Below are positions 50,891-62,092 of a stretch of 64,000 nucleotides of DNA, in pieces (positions within the stretch are counted from its first letter, which is position 1; each line of letters begins with the position of its first letter). The translations under genes and the position numbers were made by a program. The notes under the pieces are model-generated. The model did not search any database. It was not told where the DNA came from and saw nothing but the letters and a program-made list of their open reading frames with translations. The stretch spans positions 1 to 64,000 of the forward strand of contig NZ_MARB01000005.1 in the NCBI RefSeq assembly GCF_001715975.1. The letters run 5' to 3'. The stretch is from Candidatus Thiodiazotropha endolucinida (GTDB lineage: Bacteria; Pseudomonadota; Gammaproteobacteria; Chromatiales; Chromatiaceae).

Positions 50891-52300
50891 TTATAGATTT
50901 TCAGATGCGTAATCCGCAAGCCGCGATCTCTCCCCCCTCTGCAGGGTTATATGCCCGCTGTGGGGCCAGTTCTTGAAGCGGTCGACGGCATAGGTCAGGC
51001 CGGATGTGGTTTCTGTCAGATAGGGTGTATCGATCTGGGCCACATTGCCGAGGCAGACGATCTTGGTGCCGGGTCCGGCACGGGTGACCAGTGTCTTCAT
51101 CTGTTTCGGGGTCAGATTCTGGGCTTCATCGAGAATGATGTATTTGTTTAAGAAGGTACGGCCCCGCATGAAATTGAGGGAATGGATACGGATCCGGCTG
51201 CGCAACAGATCTTCAGTGGCGGCGCGTCCCCACTCACCCCCTTCCGTCTGGGTCAGAACCTCCAGATTATCCATCAGCGCGCCCATCCAGGGTGTCATCT
51301 TCTCTTCTTCAGTGCCGGGTAGAAAGCCGATATCCTCGCCCACCGGCACCGTAACCCGGGTCATGATGATTTCGCGGTAGAGATTGAGGTCAAGTGTCTG
51401 CACCAAGCCGGCAGCCAGGGTGAGCAGGGTTTTACCGGTGCCGGCCGTGCCCAGCAGTGAGACGAAATCGAGCTCGGGGTCGAGCAGCAGGTTCAATGCG
51501 AAATTCTGCTCCTGATTGCGTGCCGTGATGCCCCACACCGCATGCTTGGGATTGGTGAAATCCTCCATCAGTTCAATCGTTGCATTGTTCTCCTCTTTCT
51601 TTCTGACGATGGCTTGGAAGCCCTCATCTCCCGGCAGGTGCAGGCATTGGCTGGGATACCAGGCTTCAGTATCGGGCCCAGCGATCCGATAGAAGGTCCG
51701 TCCCTCCTCCTGCCATGATTCGAGCTCCTTGGTGTGCTGCTCCCAGAAACCCGTCGGCAGACTCTCCATGCCGCTGTAGAGGAGATTGACATCCTCCAGA
51801 ACCTTGTCATTGGAGTAATCCTCAGCATGAATGCCGACCACGGCCGCCTTGATGCGCAGGTTGATATCCTTCGATACCAGTATGATTTTTCTTTCGGGGT
51901 ATTCCGACTGCAGGCTGAGGGCTGTCGCGAGTATTGTGTTGTCGGGTGTATTGCCCGGCAGTGTCGAGGGCAGGTCACCGCTGATTGGCTTGGTCTGGAA
52001 AAAAAGATGGCCGCTCAGGGACTCGGTACCGCCATTCAGCTGCAGGGTGTTTAGAGGAATACCGTCATAAATGGCGGATTGAGGTACATTGCTCATCAAC
52101 TCATCGAGGAAACGGCTGGTTTGGCGGACATTCCTTGCAACCTCAGACATACCCTTTTTTCCCTTATCCAGCTCTTCCAGCACCACCATCGGCAAGTAGA
52201 TATCGTGCTCCTTGAAGCGGAACAGGGCGGATGGGTCGTGCATCAGTACATTGGTGTCGAGGACGAAAAGACGGGTATTGTTGGATCGTTTTTCTGACAT
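50891..52300 (-). CDS. PhoH2-type protein (PIN nuclease plus PhoH ATPase)
   Basis: A 469-residue fusion. The N-terminal PIN domain (about 10-150) starts with F-V-L-D-T-N-V-L-M-H and retains further acidic residues (E near 42, D near 125 and 145). The C-terminal PhoH ATPase has Walker A G-T-A-G-T-G-K-T-L near 285 and Walker B Y-I-I-L-D-E-A-Q-N near 388. PhoH2 proteins are RNA helicase-nucleases with a link to toxin-antitoxin function; no antitoxin-like gene is seen here. In gammaproteobacteria this gene often neighbours bcp, as here. Confidence 0.95.
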   Translation of the reverse strand: MSEKRSNNTRLFVLDTNVLMHDPSALFRFKEHDIYLPMVVLEELDKGKKGMSEVARNVRQTSRFLDELMSNVPQSAIYDGIPLNTLQLNGGTESLSGHLFFQTKPISGDLPSTLPGNTPDNTILATALSLQSEYPERKIILVSKDINLRIKAAVVGIHAEDYSNDKVLEDVNLLYSGMESLPTGFWEQHTKELESWQEEGRTFYRIAGPDTEAWYPSQCLHLPGDEGFQAIVRKKEENNATIELMEDFTNPKHAVWGITARNQEQNFALNLLLDPELDFVSLLGTAGTGKTLLTLAAGLVQTLDLNLYREIIMTRVTVPVGEDIGFLPGTEEEKMTPWMGALMDNLEVLTQTEGGEWGRAATEDLLRSRIRIHSLNFMRGRTFLNKYIILDEAQNLTPKQMKTLVTRAGPGTKIVCLGNVAQIDTPYLTETTSGLTYAVDRFKNWPHSGHITLQRGERSRLADYASENL

Positions 52301-52418
52301 CTGTGTATCGATTTATCTTAATTAGGATTACAAAGCCAACCCGGTAACAGTGGTGAACAGACTACCCGCCACCGCAGACATGGGTGTTTTCGCTGATTGA
52401 GAATAGGAACGATAATGC

Positions 52419-52904
52419 TCAGGCAAGTTTTCCGGCTCGCATCGCCTTCAAGGTGTCCAGGACTTCCTCTGCGTGCCCCTTGACTTTGACCTTACGCCAC
52501 TCCCAGCGCAGATATCCACTCTCGTCGATCAGAAAGGTGCTGCGTTCTATGCCGCGTACCTGCCTGCCATACATCGATTTCATTTTTATGACGTCGAATG
52601 CGTGACAAAGCTTCTCCTCTTTATCAGCGATGAGATCGAATGGAAATCCTTGTTTTTGCTTGAAATTATCCTGGGCCTTCAGGCTGTCCCTGGAGGCTCC
52701 GAGGATGATGGCGGATTGGCGTCTGAACTTCGCAATCAAGGCGCTGAAATCCAGCCCCTCCTGGGTACAACCCGGGGTACTGGCTTTAGGGTAGAAATAG
52801 AGAACGATGGGTTTTCCATGAAAGTCGGTGAGTTTGATGTGCTTGTCACCGGTAACGGGTAGCTCTATATCGGGCACGGGGTTTCCGATGGTGATGGCAG
52901 GCAT
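52419..52904 (-). CDS. bcp: Peroxiredoxin, BCP/PrxQ family
   Basis: A 161-residue thiol peroxidase. The peroxidatic Cys lies in S-T-P-G-C-T-Q-E (near residue 46). The usual resolving Cys five residues later (C-x4-C) is absent, with Leu at that place, so it should act as a 1-Cys enzyme or use another partner thiol. R-D-S and the C-terminal W-R region are conserved. It removes hydroperoxides in the cytoplasm. Seventeen bases separate it from gcvR upstream, so they are co-transcribed. Confidence 0.94.
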   Translation of the reverse strand: MPAITIGNPVPDIELPVTGDKHIKLTDFHGKPIVLYFYPKASTPGCTQEGLDFSALIAKFRRQSAIILGASRDSLKAQDNFKQKQGFPFDLIADKEEKLCHAFDVIKMKSMYGRQVRGIERSTFLIDESGYLRWEWRKVKVKGHAEEVLDTLKAMRAGKLA

Positions 52905-52921
52905 AATACGCAGCTTCCTCC

Positions 52922-53461
52922 TTAGCCCTTGATGGGTTCTATGACGGCATCCAGATTCAGGGCATCGCAGTAATCCATGAACTCTTCCCGCAGGGCGGCA
53001 ATGTGGATTTCAGAGGGTATGCCGACACTCATGTGTACCGAAAACATGGGGGTGCCTGTGTGGGCCGCCGAATAGCAGTTGGTTACCATGTCCTCTATAT
53101 TGATATCGCGCTCAGAGAAGAATTCAGCCAACTGATTGACAATACCGGGATGGTCCATAGAGACCACTTCGACCATGTAAGGCAGGAGGTTGCTGCTGCG
53201 CACCTTGCCTTCCGTACGTTTGCAGATGATGGTAAGTCCCAGGTCCTCCTGTAGTTCGGGTACGGCGGATTCAAGTTTCGCCAGGGTGTTCCAGGGACCC
53301 TCGATCAGCAGCAGGATGGCGAATTCACCCCCTAAGACCGTCATTCTGCTGTCGGTAATATTGCAGCCTTCATCAAGTATCTTTCTCGAAAGGGCTTTGA
53401 CGATCCCAGGCTGATCTTTTCCAAGTGCTGAGATGACCAGATAATTCTTTGGCGTAGACAT
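52922..53461 (-). CDS. gcvR: Glycine cleavage system regulatory protein GcvR-like (double ACT)
   Basis: A 179-residue protein with two ACT domains: L-V-I-S-A-L-G-K-D-Q-P-G-I-V near 8-21 and M-V-E-V-V-S-M-D-H-P-G-I-V near 95-107. This is the GcvR layout. In E. coli GcvR blocks GcvA when glycine is low. It is divergent from dapA and next to bcp, an order shared with Pseudomonas (bcp-gcvR-dapA). Here no GcvA partner is in view, so the regulatory target is unproven. Confidence 0.93.
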   Translation of the reverse strand: MSTPKNYLVISALGKDQPGIVKALSRKILDEGCNITDSRMTVLGGEFAILLLIEGPWNTLAKLESAVPELQEDLGLTIICKRTEGKVRSSNLLPYMVEVVSMDHPGIVNQLAEFFSERDINIEDMVTNCYSAAHTGTPMFSVHMSVGIPSEIHIAALREEFMDYCDALNLDAVIEPIKG

Positions 53462-53636
53462 AAAAATTGCTGAGTGTCGTATGGTTATTGGGAATTAAGC
53501 ATAGAGTGTAACACCTGTTATCTGCGTCTAGCGATATTTTTACAACTATCCGGGGGCGGTTTCCCCATGCTACTTGTCATCATCACAAGCCACAGGATAC
53601 CATTGCCGATTATTCAATGAATCGGGGTGCGGGGCG

Positions 53637-54512
53637 ATGTTTCACGGCAGTATGGTAGCAATGATCACTCCCATGGTGGAGGACGGCAGCCTGGATGATG
53701 CCGCTTTGCGTGCGCTTGTGGAGTTTCATATCCGGCAGGGCACTGACGCGATCGTGGCTGTCGGCACGACCGGCGAGTCCGCCACCCTGGACGAAGAGGA
53801 GCATTGTGATGTGATCCGGCGGGTGGTCGACTATGTCGACGGCAGGGTATCCGTGATTGCGGGTACCGGTGCGAACTCGACCCGGGAAGCCGTCACTCTG
53901 ACTCAATGCGCCAAGGAGTCGGGTGCGGATGCCTGTCTTCTGGTGACCCCCTACTACAACAAACCCACTCAGGAAGGGCTCTATCAACACCATACAGCGG
54001 TTGCCGAGGCGGTTGATATTCCCCAGATCCTCTACAATGTGCCGGGACGTACTGCCTGCGATATGCTGCCGGAGACAATCGCCAGGTTGGCACAGGTGCC
54101 GAACATCATCGGAGTCAAGGAGGCAACCGGTGATCTGTCGCGATTGCATCGGCTGCGCGAGCTTTGTGATGACTCCTTTGAGTTTTACAGCGGCGATGAT
54201 GCCACTGGCTGTGAGTTCCTGTTACAGGGCGGGCACGGCGTCATCTCGGTGACTGCGAATGCGGCTCCGCACCTGATGCACGAAATGAGTATTGCCGCTC
54301 TGGCCGGTAGAGATGAAGAGGCGCGTGCGATCGATGCGAAGCTGGCTGGATTGCATAGTGCGCTGTTCGTGGAATCCAACCCCATTCCCGTGAAGTGGGC
54401 AATGATGAAACTGGGGTTGGCGAATCGTGGGATCCGGTTGCCGCTGACGTGGCTGAGCCCTTCGGCGGAAGATGAGGTTTTACAAGCAATGCATCAGGCC
54501 GAAATTCTATGA
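53637..54512 (+). CDS. dapA: 4-hydroxy-tetrahydrodipicolinate synthase
   Basis: A 291-residue enzyme (E. coli 292) that condenses pyruvate with aspartate semialdehyde in lysine and diaminopimelate synthesis. The frame opens at 53574, but ATG 53637 gives the canonical M-F-H-G-S-M-V-A start. Motifs are G-T-T-G-E-S-A-T near 43-50, Y-Y-N-K-P-T near 106-111, N-V-P-G-R-T near 134-139 and the Schiff-base lysine in G-V-K-E-A-T-G-D near 161. Followed by bamC as in many gammaproteobacteria. Confidence 0.97.
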   Translation: MFHGSMVAMITPMVEDGSLDDAALRALVEFHIRQGTDAIVAVGTTGESATLDEEEHCDVIRRVVDYVDGRVSVIAGTGANSTREAVTLTQCAKESGADACLLVTPYYNKPTQEGLYQHHTAVAEAVDIPQILYNVPGRTACDMLPETIARLAQVPNIIGVKEATGDLSRLHRLRELCDDSFEFYSGDDATGCEFLLQGGHGVISVTANAAPHLMHEMSIAALAGRDEEARAIDAKLAGLHSALFVESNPIPVKWAMMKLGLANRGIRLPLTWLSPSAEDEVLQAMHQAEIL

Positions 54513-54660
54513 CCATTCATCAGATGGATATTCAGTGCGGGCCATGCGTACCTGAATGGTCTCATTTTGTTTTCGTCAATGTGTAGTGATTCCGTTTCAA
54601 ACTTATCGCCCGTTTCCATTGTCATAGGCAACACATAATTACCAGACGATATTCTTAGAC

Positions 54661-55803
54661 ATGCAATCAGCTTTCGCTTTTCTGATAATCATTTCTCTGG
54701 CCTTCACACTGACCGGATGCAGCTCCGGTGGTGGCTATTTTTCCGATTCTGAACGTGTCTACCGCTCTCAGAAGGAGACGGTTGATGATCTTGAGGTGCC
54801 ACCGGACCTCAGTCGTTCTTCAATACAGGATGCCATGTCGATACCCGGTGCCGGGGCATCGTATGAAGAGTATGCCAATAAACGAGGCGGCGGCGGGGGT
54901 ACGGCCATTTCTGCGAAAGATGAAGTTTTGCCGGAATACAGCGATATAAGGGTTGAGCGCGACGGCGATCAGCGTTGGCTAGTGATCAATGCGGAAGCGC
55001 AGGACGTGTGGCCGAAAGTCGTCGAGTTTTGGCGCAGTCACGGGCTCCTGTTGGTGGAGCAGGACCCGACCATCGGTGTCATGAAAACCGACTGGCTCGA
55101 GAGTCGTGCCGATATTAAGCAAGGCCCGATTACCGAGTTTTTTCGCAAGACTCTGGGCAGTATCTATTCATCGGCCACGCGTGACCAGTTTCGTGTACGC
55201 CTGGAGAAAGGGTATGTGCGCGGAACCACCGAACTCTATCTGACTCATCGGGGCATGGAGGAGAAGCTGAAAGAGGATTTCAGCGGTAATGCAGACACAA
55301 CCTACTGGACCCCCCGGCCCAATGATCCGGGTATCGAGGCTGCGATGCTACGCAGTATCATGGTCTATCTCGGGATGGCGAATGAGAATGCGGAACAGGC
55401 CCTGGCTCGGGGAGATGAGAGGGAAAAGCGTTCCAAATTGATTAAATCCGGTAAACGCTCCGAGCTGTGGATCAATGAGGGCTTTGCCCGCGCATGGCGA
55501 CTGACCGGCGTTGCACTCGATCGTGTCGGCTTTGCGGTGGAGGATCGGGATCGCTCATCCGGCATCTATTTCGTTCGTTACAGCGAGTTATCGGGAGCGG
55601 GTCAGGAAGACAAGGGGTTCTTTTCCAGGCTGGCTTTCTGGCGGGACGATGAAGATAGTATCGATAAAGAGACTCAATACCAGGTCAAACTCTCGGAGCT
55701 CGATGAAAGAACACGGGTACAGATCAGAGACCAGGATGGCGCTGAAGCCGACATCAAGGCGGCTGGAAGAATTCTCACTATGATACACGAGCAGATTCGC
55801 TGA
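54661..55803 (+). CDS. bamC: Outer-membrane assembly lipoprotein BamC (NlpB)
   Basis: A 380-residue lipoprotein. The signal peptide ends in lipobox L-T-G-C near residue 20. The mature N-terminus is an extended segment with the conserved L-E-V-P-P-D-L pattern near 43-49 that binds BamD, followed by two helix-grip domains (about 95-220 and 270-380). It is part of the BAM complex that inserts beta-barrel proteins. The gene order dapA-bamC-MBL hydrolase is conserved in gammaproteobacteria. Confidence 0.95.
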   Translation: MQSAFAFLIIISLAFTLTGCSSGGGYFSDSERVYRSQKETVDDLEVPPDLSRSSIQDAMSIPGAGASYEEYANKRGGGGGTAISAKDEVLPEYSDIRVERDGDQRWLVINAEAQDVWPKVVEFWRSHGLLLVEQDPTIGVMKTDWLESRADIKQGPITEFFRKTLGSIYSSATRDQFRVRLEKGYVRGTTELYLTHRGMEEKLKEDFSGNADTTYWTPRPNDPGIEAAMLRSIMVYLGMANENAEQALARGDEREKRSKLIKSGKRSELWINEGFARAWRLTGVALDRVGFAVEDRDRSSGIYFVRYSELSGAGQEDKGFFSRLAFWRDDEDSIDKETQYQVKLSELDERTRVQIRDQDGAEADIKAAGRILTMIHEQIR

Positions 55804-55806
55804 GGC

Positions 55807-56592
55807 GTGTCGTTACGATTCGCCATACTGGGCAGCGGCAGTCAGGGAAATGCCCTGGTTATCGAGACCGCGTCAGTCAGAATTCTGGTGGATTGCGGGT
55901 TTCCAGCCCGCGAAATCGAGCGTCGTCTGAGCGGGCTGGGGATTGAAGCGGATTCCCTGACCGCTATTCTTGTCACCCATGAGCATGCGGACCATGTCCG
56001 GGGCCTGGGTCCCCTGGCCAGGCGTTATGGTATTCCGGTATGGATGACTGCTGGGACGTTCCATGGCGCCAATTACGGTAAGTTGCCCACTCTGCACCAG
56101 ATTGACAGCCATACCGGGTGGTGGTCCATTGGCGATCTGGCTGTGGCCCCCTATCCGGTCCCTCATGACTCCAGAGAGCCCTGTCAGTTTCTTTTTCGTG
56201 CCGGGGGCGGCACGCTGGGACTACTGACGGATACAGGTTATATCACGCCGCATATCGCAGGTATTCTGCAGGCATGCGACAGTCTGGTGCTTGAATTCAA
56301 TCATGATTCGCAGATGTTGGCGAATGGGCCCTATCCACCCAGCCTGCAGGCAAGGGTCGGGGGATCCCATGGCCATTTGAACAATCACCAGGCGGTTGGA
56401 CTGCTGAAGCGTTTACAAACGTCCCGACTACAACACGTGGTGGCATCCCATCTGAGTGAGAAGAACAACTCCCCGGGACTGGTGACTGAGCTGGTACTAC
56501 AGCAGTTGCCCGACCTGAGCGATCGGTTTTCCATCGCATCCCAACATGATATTACAGACTGGTTTCGACTGCCGCTTACACAGCCGGTCTGA
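55807..56592 (+). CDS. MBL-fold metallohydrolase (YycJ/WalJ-like)
   Basis: A 261-residue protein from GTG 55807, 3 bases after bamC. The N-terminal F-A-I-L-G-S-G-S-Q-G-N-A and the metal-binding T-H-E-H-A-D-H (near 58-64) are clear, with further ligands His near 119 and Asp near 144. This fits the YycJ-type group of putative nucleases within the metallo-beta-lactamase fold. Enzymatic activity on DNA is reported for relatives; the substrate is unproven here. Confidence 0.93.
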   Translation: MSLRFAILGSGSQGNALVIETASVRILVDCGFPAREIERRLSGLGIEADSLTAILVTHEHADHVRGLGPLARRYGIPVWMTAGTFHGANYGKLPTLHQIDSHTGWWSIGDLAVAPYPVPHDSREPCQFLFRAGGGTLGLLTDTGYITPHIAGILQACDSLVLEFNHDSQMLANGPYPPSLQARVGGSHGHLNNHQAVGLLKRLQTSRLQHVVASHLSEKNNSPGLVTELVLQQLPDLSDRFSIASQHDITDWFRLPLTQPV

Positions 56593-56722
56593 AACCCTGT
56601 CAATATTAGCTCATTGCAAAATACTTAAATAATTTTAATTTTCAGTAGGTTGGGTATAATCTTAGCGTTTTTTATCAAAAGCGGTTTTTGCCTCCTCTCC
56701 CGGCTTTACCGCAATCCCATAA

Positions 56723-58018
<1,296 letters not shown>

Positions 58019-58043
58019 GTTCTTGCCATTGCGGAAAGGAGAG

Positions 58044-58070
58044 GCCCGGTCTGTTACCGGGCTTTTTTTT
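58044..58070 (+). terminator. Rho-independent terminator after sqr
   Basis: A 7-bp stem GCCCGGT / ACCGGGC with a 5-base loop and a run of eight T, 26 bases after the sqr stop. Confidence 0.92.
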
Positions 58071-58217
58071 GCCGTTTCGGCAACAATCTTTGAAGTCCTA
58101 TATCGATAATTTCGTTCCCAGGTCCAACCGTAGATTTATTGGGGTTGTTTGATTATCCACCATTCTCAGATATCCGTTCTCAACCTGCCTTTCCTTCGCG
58201 GTGGGTGTTGTAAAAGC

Positions 58218-58398
58218 AAGCCGCAAATAGACGCAAATCTTGATAAGTGCGCAAATGAAGGCAAATCCAGCATTTTTAACGGTCCTGTATGGATGCGGAA
58301 AGTTAGGGTCTGTGCCATACATTGTTGTACGATTGTTTAATATTCGCGTTCATTTGCGGAGATAAAAATCATTCGCGGTTATTCGCGGATTACTTGTA
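58218..58398. repeat. Degenerate relative of the 30-bp-TIR element
   Basis: The left end AAGCCGCAAATAGACGCAAA resembles the outer end of the element at 42176 with few changes. Several inverted GCAAAT/ATTTGCG words follow, and TTCGCGTTCATTTGCGG lies near 58344-58360. No perfect inverted terminal repeat remains. The whole gap 58019-58579 contains no supported gene besides this and the terminator; the ispG promoter should lie in its last 150 bases. Confidence 0.6.
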
Positions 58399-58579
58399 CC
58401 TCTCACTATCTCCAAGTCACCGATTCAGTGGCTGAATATTGTGGGTATCAGCTAGGGTTAAGCAGGGGGCTGTCTCAAACACTCTTGTGATCCTGACAGC
58501 TACATTATCAGGGCGTCTCGGTAATATAACCATTGGGTGAATTTGATATGCTGCGCACTCGGCAGGTGGAAATGAGACG

Positions 58580-59794
58580 ATGACTGTGCAAATCAACAGA
58601 CGCATAACCCAAGGTGTACTGGTCGGTGGTGTACGGATCGGCGCCGGTAATCCCGTAGTGGTGCAGTCGATGACCAACACCGATACGGCGGATGTGAATG
58701 CCAGTGTGGAACAGATCAAGGCACTCGCCCAGGCCGGTTCGGAACTGGTGCGTCTGACTGTCAACAATGAGGCGGCAGCCGGGGCGATACCGGAGATTCG
58801 CGATCGTCTGGCGCGCCAGGGTATCGCGGTACCGCTGATCGGCGATTTTCACTTCAATGGCCATCGTTTGCTCAGGGACCATCCGGCTTGCGCCGAGGCA
58901 CTGGCCAAATACCGCATCAACCCCGGTAATGTCGGCAGCGGCGAGAAGCGCGACAGCCAATTCGCCAGCATGATCGAAACCGCTTGCCGCTTTGATAAGC
59001 CGGTGCGTATCGGCGTCAACTGGGGGAGTCTGGACAAGGGTCTGGTAGCGCGCCTGATGGATGAGAATACCCGGGCTGAAAAACCTCTCGACAGTGTCGA
59101 GATGGTGCATAAAGTGATGATGGTGTCGGCCCTTGAGAGCGCTCGGCGTGCCGAGGAAGTGGGGCTCCCGGCTGATCGTATCGTACTCTCCTGTAAAATG
59201 AGTGGTGTCCAGGATTTGATTGCGGTCTATCGAACGTTGGCGGCTAAATGCGACTATGCTCTCCACCTGGGGTTGACCGAAGCGGGGATGGGCTCCAAGG
59301 GTGTCGTCGCCTCCAGTGCCGCCCTTGCGGTGCTGCTGCAGGAGGGTATTGGTGACACCATACGCATCTCACTGACTCCGGAACCCGGTGGGGCGAGAAC
59401 CCAGGAGGTGATTGTCGCCCAGCAACTGCTGCAGTCGATGGGTATTCGTGCATTCACACCAGTGGTGGTTGCCTGCCCGGGATGCGGTCGTACCACAAGC
59501 ACCTATTTCCAGCAGCTCGCCAAAGATGTGCAAAACCACTTGCGCAACATGATGCCGGAGTGGCGCAAGGCGCATCCAGGGGTCGAGGCAATGTCCGTAG
59601 CAGTGATGGGGTGTGTGGTGAACGGGCCTGGGGAAAGCAAACAGGCTAATATCGGTATCAGCCTGCCGGGAACCGGCGAATCACCATCGGCGCCGGTTTA
59701 TGTGGATGGTGAAAAGGTGGCTACGCTTAAAGGCGATGATATCTCAGGGCAATTCATGGCATTGGTGGATGACTATGTCAGAGATCACTATTGA
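58580..59794 (+). CDS. ispG: 4-hydroxy-3-methylbut-2-enyl-diphosphate synthase IspG
   Basis: A 404-residue iron-sulfur enzyme of the MEP isoprenoid pathway. The N-terminal TIM-barrel part has [10 protein letters not shown] near 29-38 and the Arg/Lys phosphate contacts. The C-terminal 4Fe-4S part has C-P-G-C-G-R-T near 297-303 and [10 protein letters not shown] near 343-352. It converts MEcPP to HMBPP with flavodoxin or ferredoxin electrons. ATG 58580 lies 6 bases after a weak gagacg ribosome site. Confidence 0.97.
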   Translation: MTVQINRRITQGVLVGGVRIGAGNPVVVQSMTNTDTADVNASVEQIKALAQAGSELVRLTVNNEAAAGAIPEIRDRLARQGIAVPLIGDFHFNGHRLLRDHPACAEALAKYRINPGNVGSGEKRDSQFASMIETACRFDKPVRIGVNWGSLDKGLVARLMDENTRAEKPLDSVEMVHKVMMVSALESARRAEEVGLPADRIVLSCKMSGVQDLIAVYRTLAAKCDYALHLGLTEAGMGSKGVVASSAALAVLLQEGIGDTIRISLTPEPGGARTQEVIVAQQLLQSMGIRAFTPVVVACPGCGRTTSTYFQQLAKDVQNHLRNMMPEWRKAHPGVEAMSVAVMGCVVNGPGESKQANIGISLPGTGESPSAPVYVDGEKVATLKGDDISGQFMALVDDYVRDHY

Positions 59795-59893
59795 CGAAAA
59801 CTGATGAACTTCTGATTTCATCACCGTATCCCGGCCTTAAATCGAAATCAATGGAATGGGATCGCAAACAACACAAACATACCGGAGGAAACT

Positions 59894-60385
59894 ATGAAGA
59901 GAGTGATGATAGCCATATCCCTATGCTATGGGATCTCGATGGGTGTGGTGGCGGATGAAGCCGCACCGAGTGTCAGTGTCAAGCGCCTTGCACTGGAGTC
60001 GGCGAACCGGATCGCCCTGGGTGCGATTGAGGCATGCCGAAAACAGGGTATCCAGATCGGCGTCACGGTAGTTGACCGGGACGGAACGGTACAGGCAGTC
60101 ATGCGTGATACAATCGCTGCCCAGATTACGGTGCCGATCAGCCGCATGAAGGCTTTTACGGCTGCCAACTTCAACGCAGCGACTTCAGCATTGAAGAGTC
60201 GTGCAAACACACCCATTGGCCAAATCGATGGCCTGGTCATGTCTGCCGGGGGTTTACCCGTTCAGGCCGGAGGTCAACTGCTTGGTGCCGTGGGCGTCAG
60301 TGGCGCGCCCTCCGGAGAAACCGATGAGGCGTGCGCGCAGGCCGGTATCGATACTATCATTGACGATTTGGAGATGGAGATGTAA
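59894..60385 (+). CDS. Periplasmic GlcG/HbpS-family heme-binding-type protein
   Basis: A 163-residue protein with an N-terminal signal peptide (cut near A-D-E, residue 21) and the GlcG/HbpS domain. That domain shows G-V-T-V-V-D-R-D-G-T-V-Q-A-V near 55-68, M-K-A-F-T-A near 86, and the Gly-rich G-G-L-P-V-Q-A-G-G-Q-L-L-G-A-V-G-V-S-G near 117-135. HbpS-type members bind heme. A gaggaaact ribosome site is 4 bases from ATG 59894. Single-gene unit. Confidence 0.9.
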   Translation: MKRVMIAISLCYGISMGVVADEAAPSVSVKRLALESANRIALGAIEACRKQGIQIGVTVVDRDGTVQAVMRDTIAAQITVPISRMKAFTAANFNAATSALKSRANTPIGQIDGLVMSAGGLPVQAGGQLLGAVGVSGAPSGETDEACAQAGIDTIIDDLEMEM

Positions 60386-60513
60386 CGGCCACCTTCCCGG
60401 GATAACCAGCGGGGTGTGAATGTCGTAACGATAAGCTCGCCTGTCATGTGCCGGTGTGCCCCGTGCCCTATTGTGGGGGCTGTTTCTCGGGTGTGGGCTC
60501 TGATCGCCGATAG

Positions 60514-60969
60514 TTAAGAGTGCAACTGAACATCTTCCTGATGACCTTGTGGTGTGGCATGCTGAGAGGACTGGTGCTTATCGCTCAGCAGGGATCTCGT
60601 CCACTGTTCCATGAGTGCATTTGCAACCGGCATGGGGGCTTCCATAAATGAAAGTGTGACACGATTGTCTGTTTCACAGACACCGAGCGAGCGGGGTCGT
60701 GTGGCCAACTGCTCAGCATCCTGCAGGCTGAAGCCGAAACAGAAAACAATATTATATGCGGCGACGATATGGTCAGCGACAATGCCTTCCGCTAGTTCCG
60801 AGGTGTGTTTCAGGTGATCGAATGTCGTGATATAGCATGCAGCCTGATGTGACTTCACCTGTTCCACAAGATAGGCGACAATCTCTTCGGTAGTGTCTAA
60901 TTTGCATTCCGAAAAGTCCATTTCAATGCTGAAGATCGGAAACCCGATCTCCTTGACGACCTGTTTCAA
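60514..60969 (-). CDS. Conserved-looking cytoplasmic protein of unknown function
   Basis: A 151-residue protein. The N-terminal region mixes strands and helices (F-S-I-E-M-D-F-S-E-C), a central A-C-Y-I-T-T-F-D-H-L-K-H-T motif carries several His/Cys residues, and a second hydrophobic strand N-I-V-F-C-F-G-F lies near 75. The final 30 residues are polar and His/Gln-rich. No signal peptide. It lies 73 bases downstream of the Crp/Fnr gene on the same strand and may belong to its transcript. Family not recognised with confidence. Confidence 0.7.
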   Translation of the reverse strand: MKQVVKEIGFPIFSIEMDFSECKLDTTEEIVAYLVEQVKSHQAACYITTFDHLKHTSELAEGIVADHIVAAYNIVFCFGFSLQDAEQLATRPRSLGVCETDNRVTLSFMEAPMPVANALMEQWTRSLLSDKHQSSQHATPQGHQEDVQLHS

Positions 60970-61041
60970 CTTACCTCTCCCTTGCCTGATGAGTCAGGAG
61001 AGCAGAATAAGATAGCGAATTGCTGCAGGCATTGAAAAAGG

Positions 61042-61749
61042 TCAATCTTCTGCGATTCTATGCAGATTCGGGATATCCAGGAGGAAATGGTTGGTGTTGG
61101 TTTCGACCAGCAGGCTCTGGCGCTTGAATTCAGCGATCGTACGGCTGGCCGTCTCGGTGGTGATACCCAGCATGGCGCCCATGTCTTCCCGGGCAAACAG
61201 GTTGCATTCGCTCATCTGTGTATCCTTGACGAGGCGCAACAGCAGACGGGCCACCCGCTGTTTGGCGGACCCTGTGGAGAGTTCGGTCAACCAGGCATCG
61301 GCCTCCTTCAGGGCGCGCTGCCAGCGATTGAGCAGTTCCCGGTGGAGGGCGGGATTCTCCTTGCTCAGGCTTTCCACCACACGCACCGGCAGGGCACAGA
61401 CCTCGGTCTCATGAAGTACAACGGCGTCATGCTGATATGTTTCGCCTACGATGCACTCCAACCCCGTAATATCGGTGGATCGGATCAAGCGGACAATCCG
61501 CTGGCTACCGTCAGGCAGGTACTGCACAAGCTTCAGGACCCCCGAGCGTACCGTATACATGCGTTCGCCCTTATCACCTGCGCGGTAGAGTGTTGAGCCG
61601 ACCGGTAGCGTATATTGATCGATAGGATCGTGTAACTTCTCGAAGTCCTTCTCTTCCAGATTGGCAAACAGCACAGACTCGCGCAGGGAGCACTTCAAAC
61701 AGTCAGCCACACCATCCCTGGCATCCGTGAAAGTGACATTTTTAACCAT
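61042..61749 (-). CDS. Crp/Fnr-family transcriptional regulator (Fnr-like recognition helix)
   Basis: From ATG 61749 a 235-residue regulator; the frame is open to 61878 but this start gives an Fnr-like N-terminus. Cys17 and Cys20 form a C-x-x-C as in Fnr, but the third N-terminal Cys of E. coli Fnr is absent (Val26). The sensor domain covers about 25-145. The helix T-T-E-T-A-S-R keeps the Glu, Ser and Arg that read TTGAT half-sites. Whether it binds an iron-sulfur cluster is open. Next gene on this strand is at 60969. Confidence 0.92.
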   Translation of the reverse strand: MVKNVTFTDARDGVADCLKCSLRESVLFANLEEKDFEKLHDPIDQYTLPVGSTLYRAGDKGERMYTVRSGVLKLVQYLPDGSQRIVRLIRSTDITGLECIVGETYQHDAVVLHETEVCALPVRVVESLSKENPALHRELLNRWQRALKEADAWLTELSTGSAKQRVARLLLRLVKDTQMSECNLFAREDMGAMLGITTETASRTIAEFKRQSLLVETNTNHFLLDIPNLHRIAED

Positions 61750-62092
61750 TGCGATGTTCGTCCATAAGGGATGAACCGTTATCACCCGTATAAGCGTTGA
61801 AAAACAGGGTAGTTCAGTCAACAATACCAGATCGGAGAGAGTGTGGATAGAGCCTTCCGGCAGGCGGCTTTTCGGCAACCAAAAAGGGAATCCGAGACAT
61901 AAACGAGGGTGAAATCTTGCTTAGGGTCCCGCTTCTTGATGATAACCGCGGTGCCGGCGTGCCGGGGTCGGCAATCGAATTGTTACAAGATGTAGAAAGC
62001 GGCCATGGGAATGTAAATTTCATCAGTAAACAACGGGACATGTCTTTGGGATTCTTGCAATAATAGCGGGAGTCCGTACATGGAGGAGGGTG

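Noticed and set aside
61060-61596. 178-residue rightward frame
   Set aside because: Antisense to the Crp/Fnr regulator, which has clear domain motifs.
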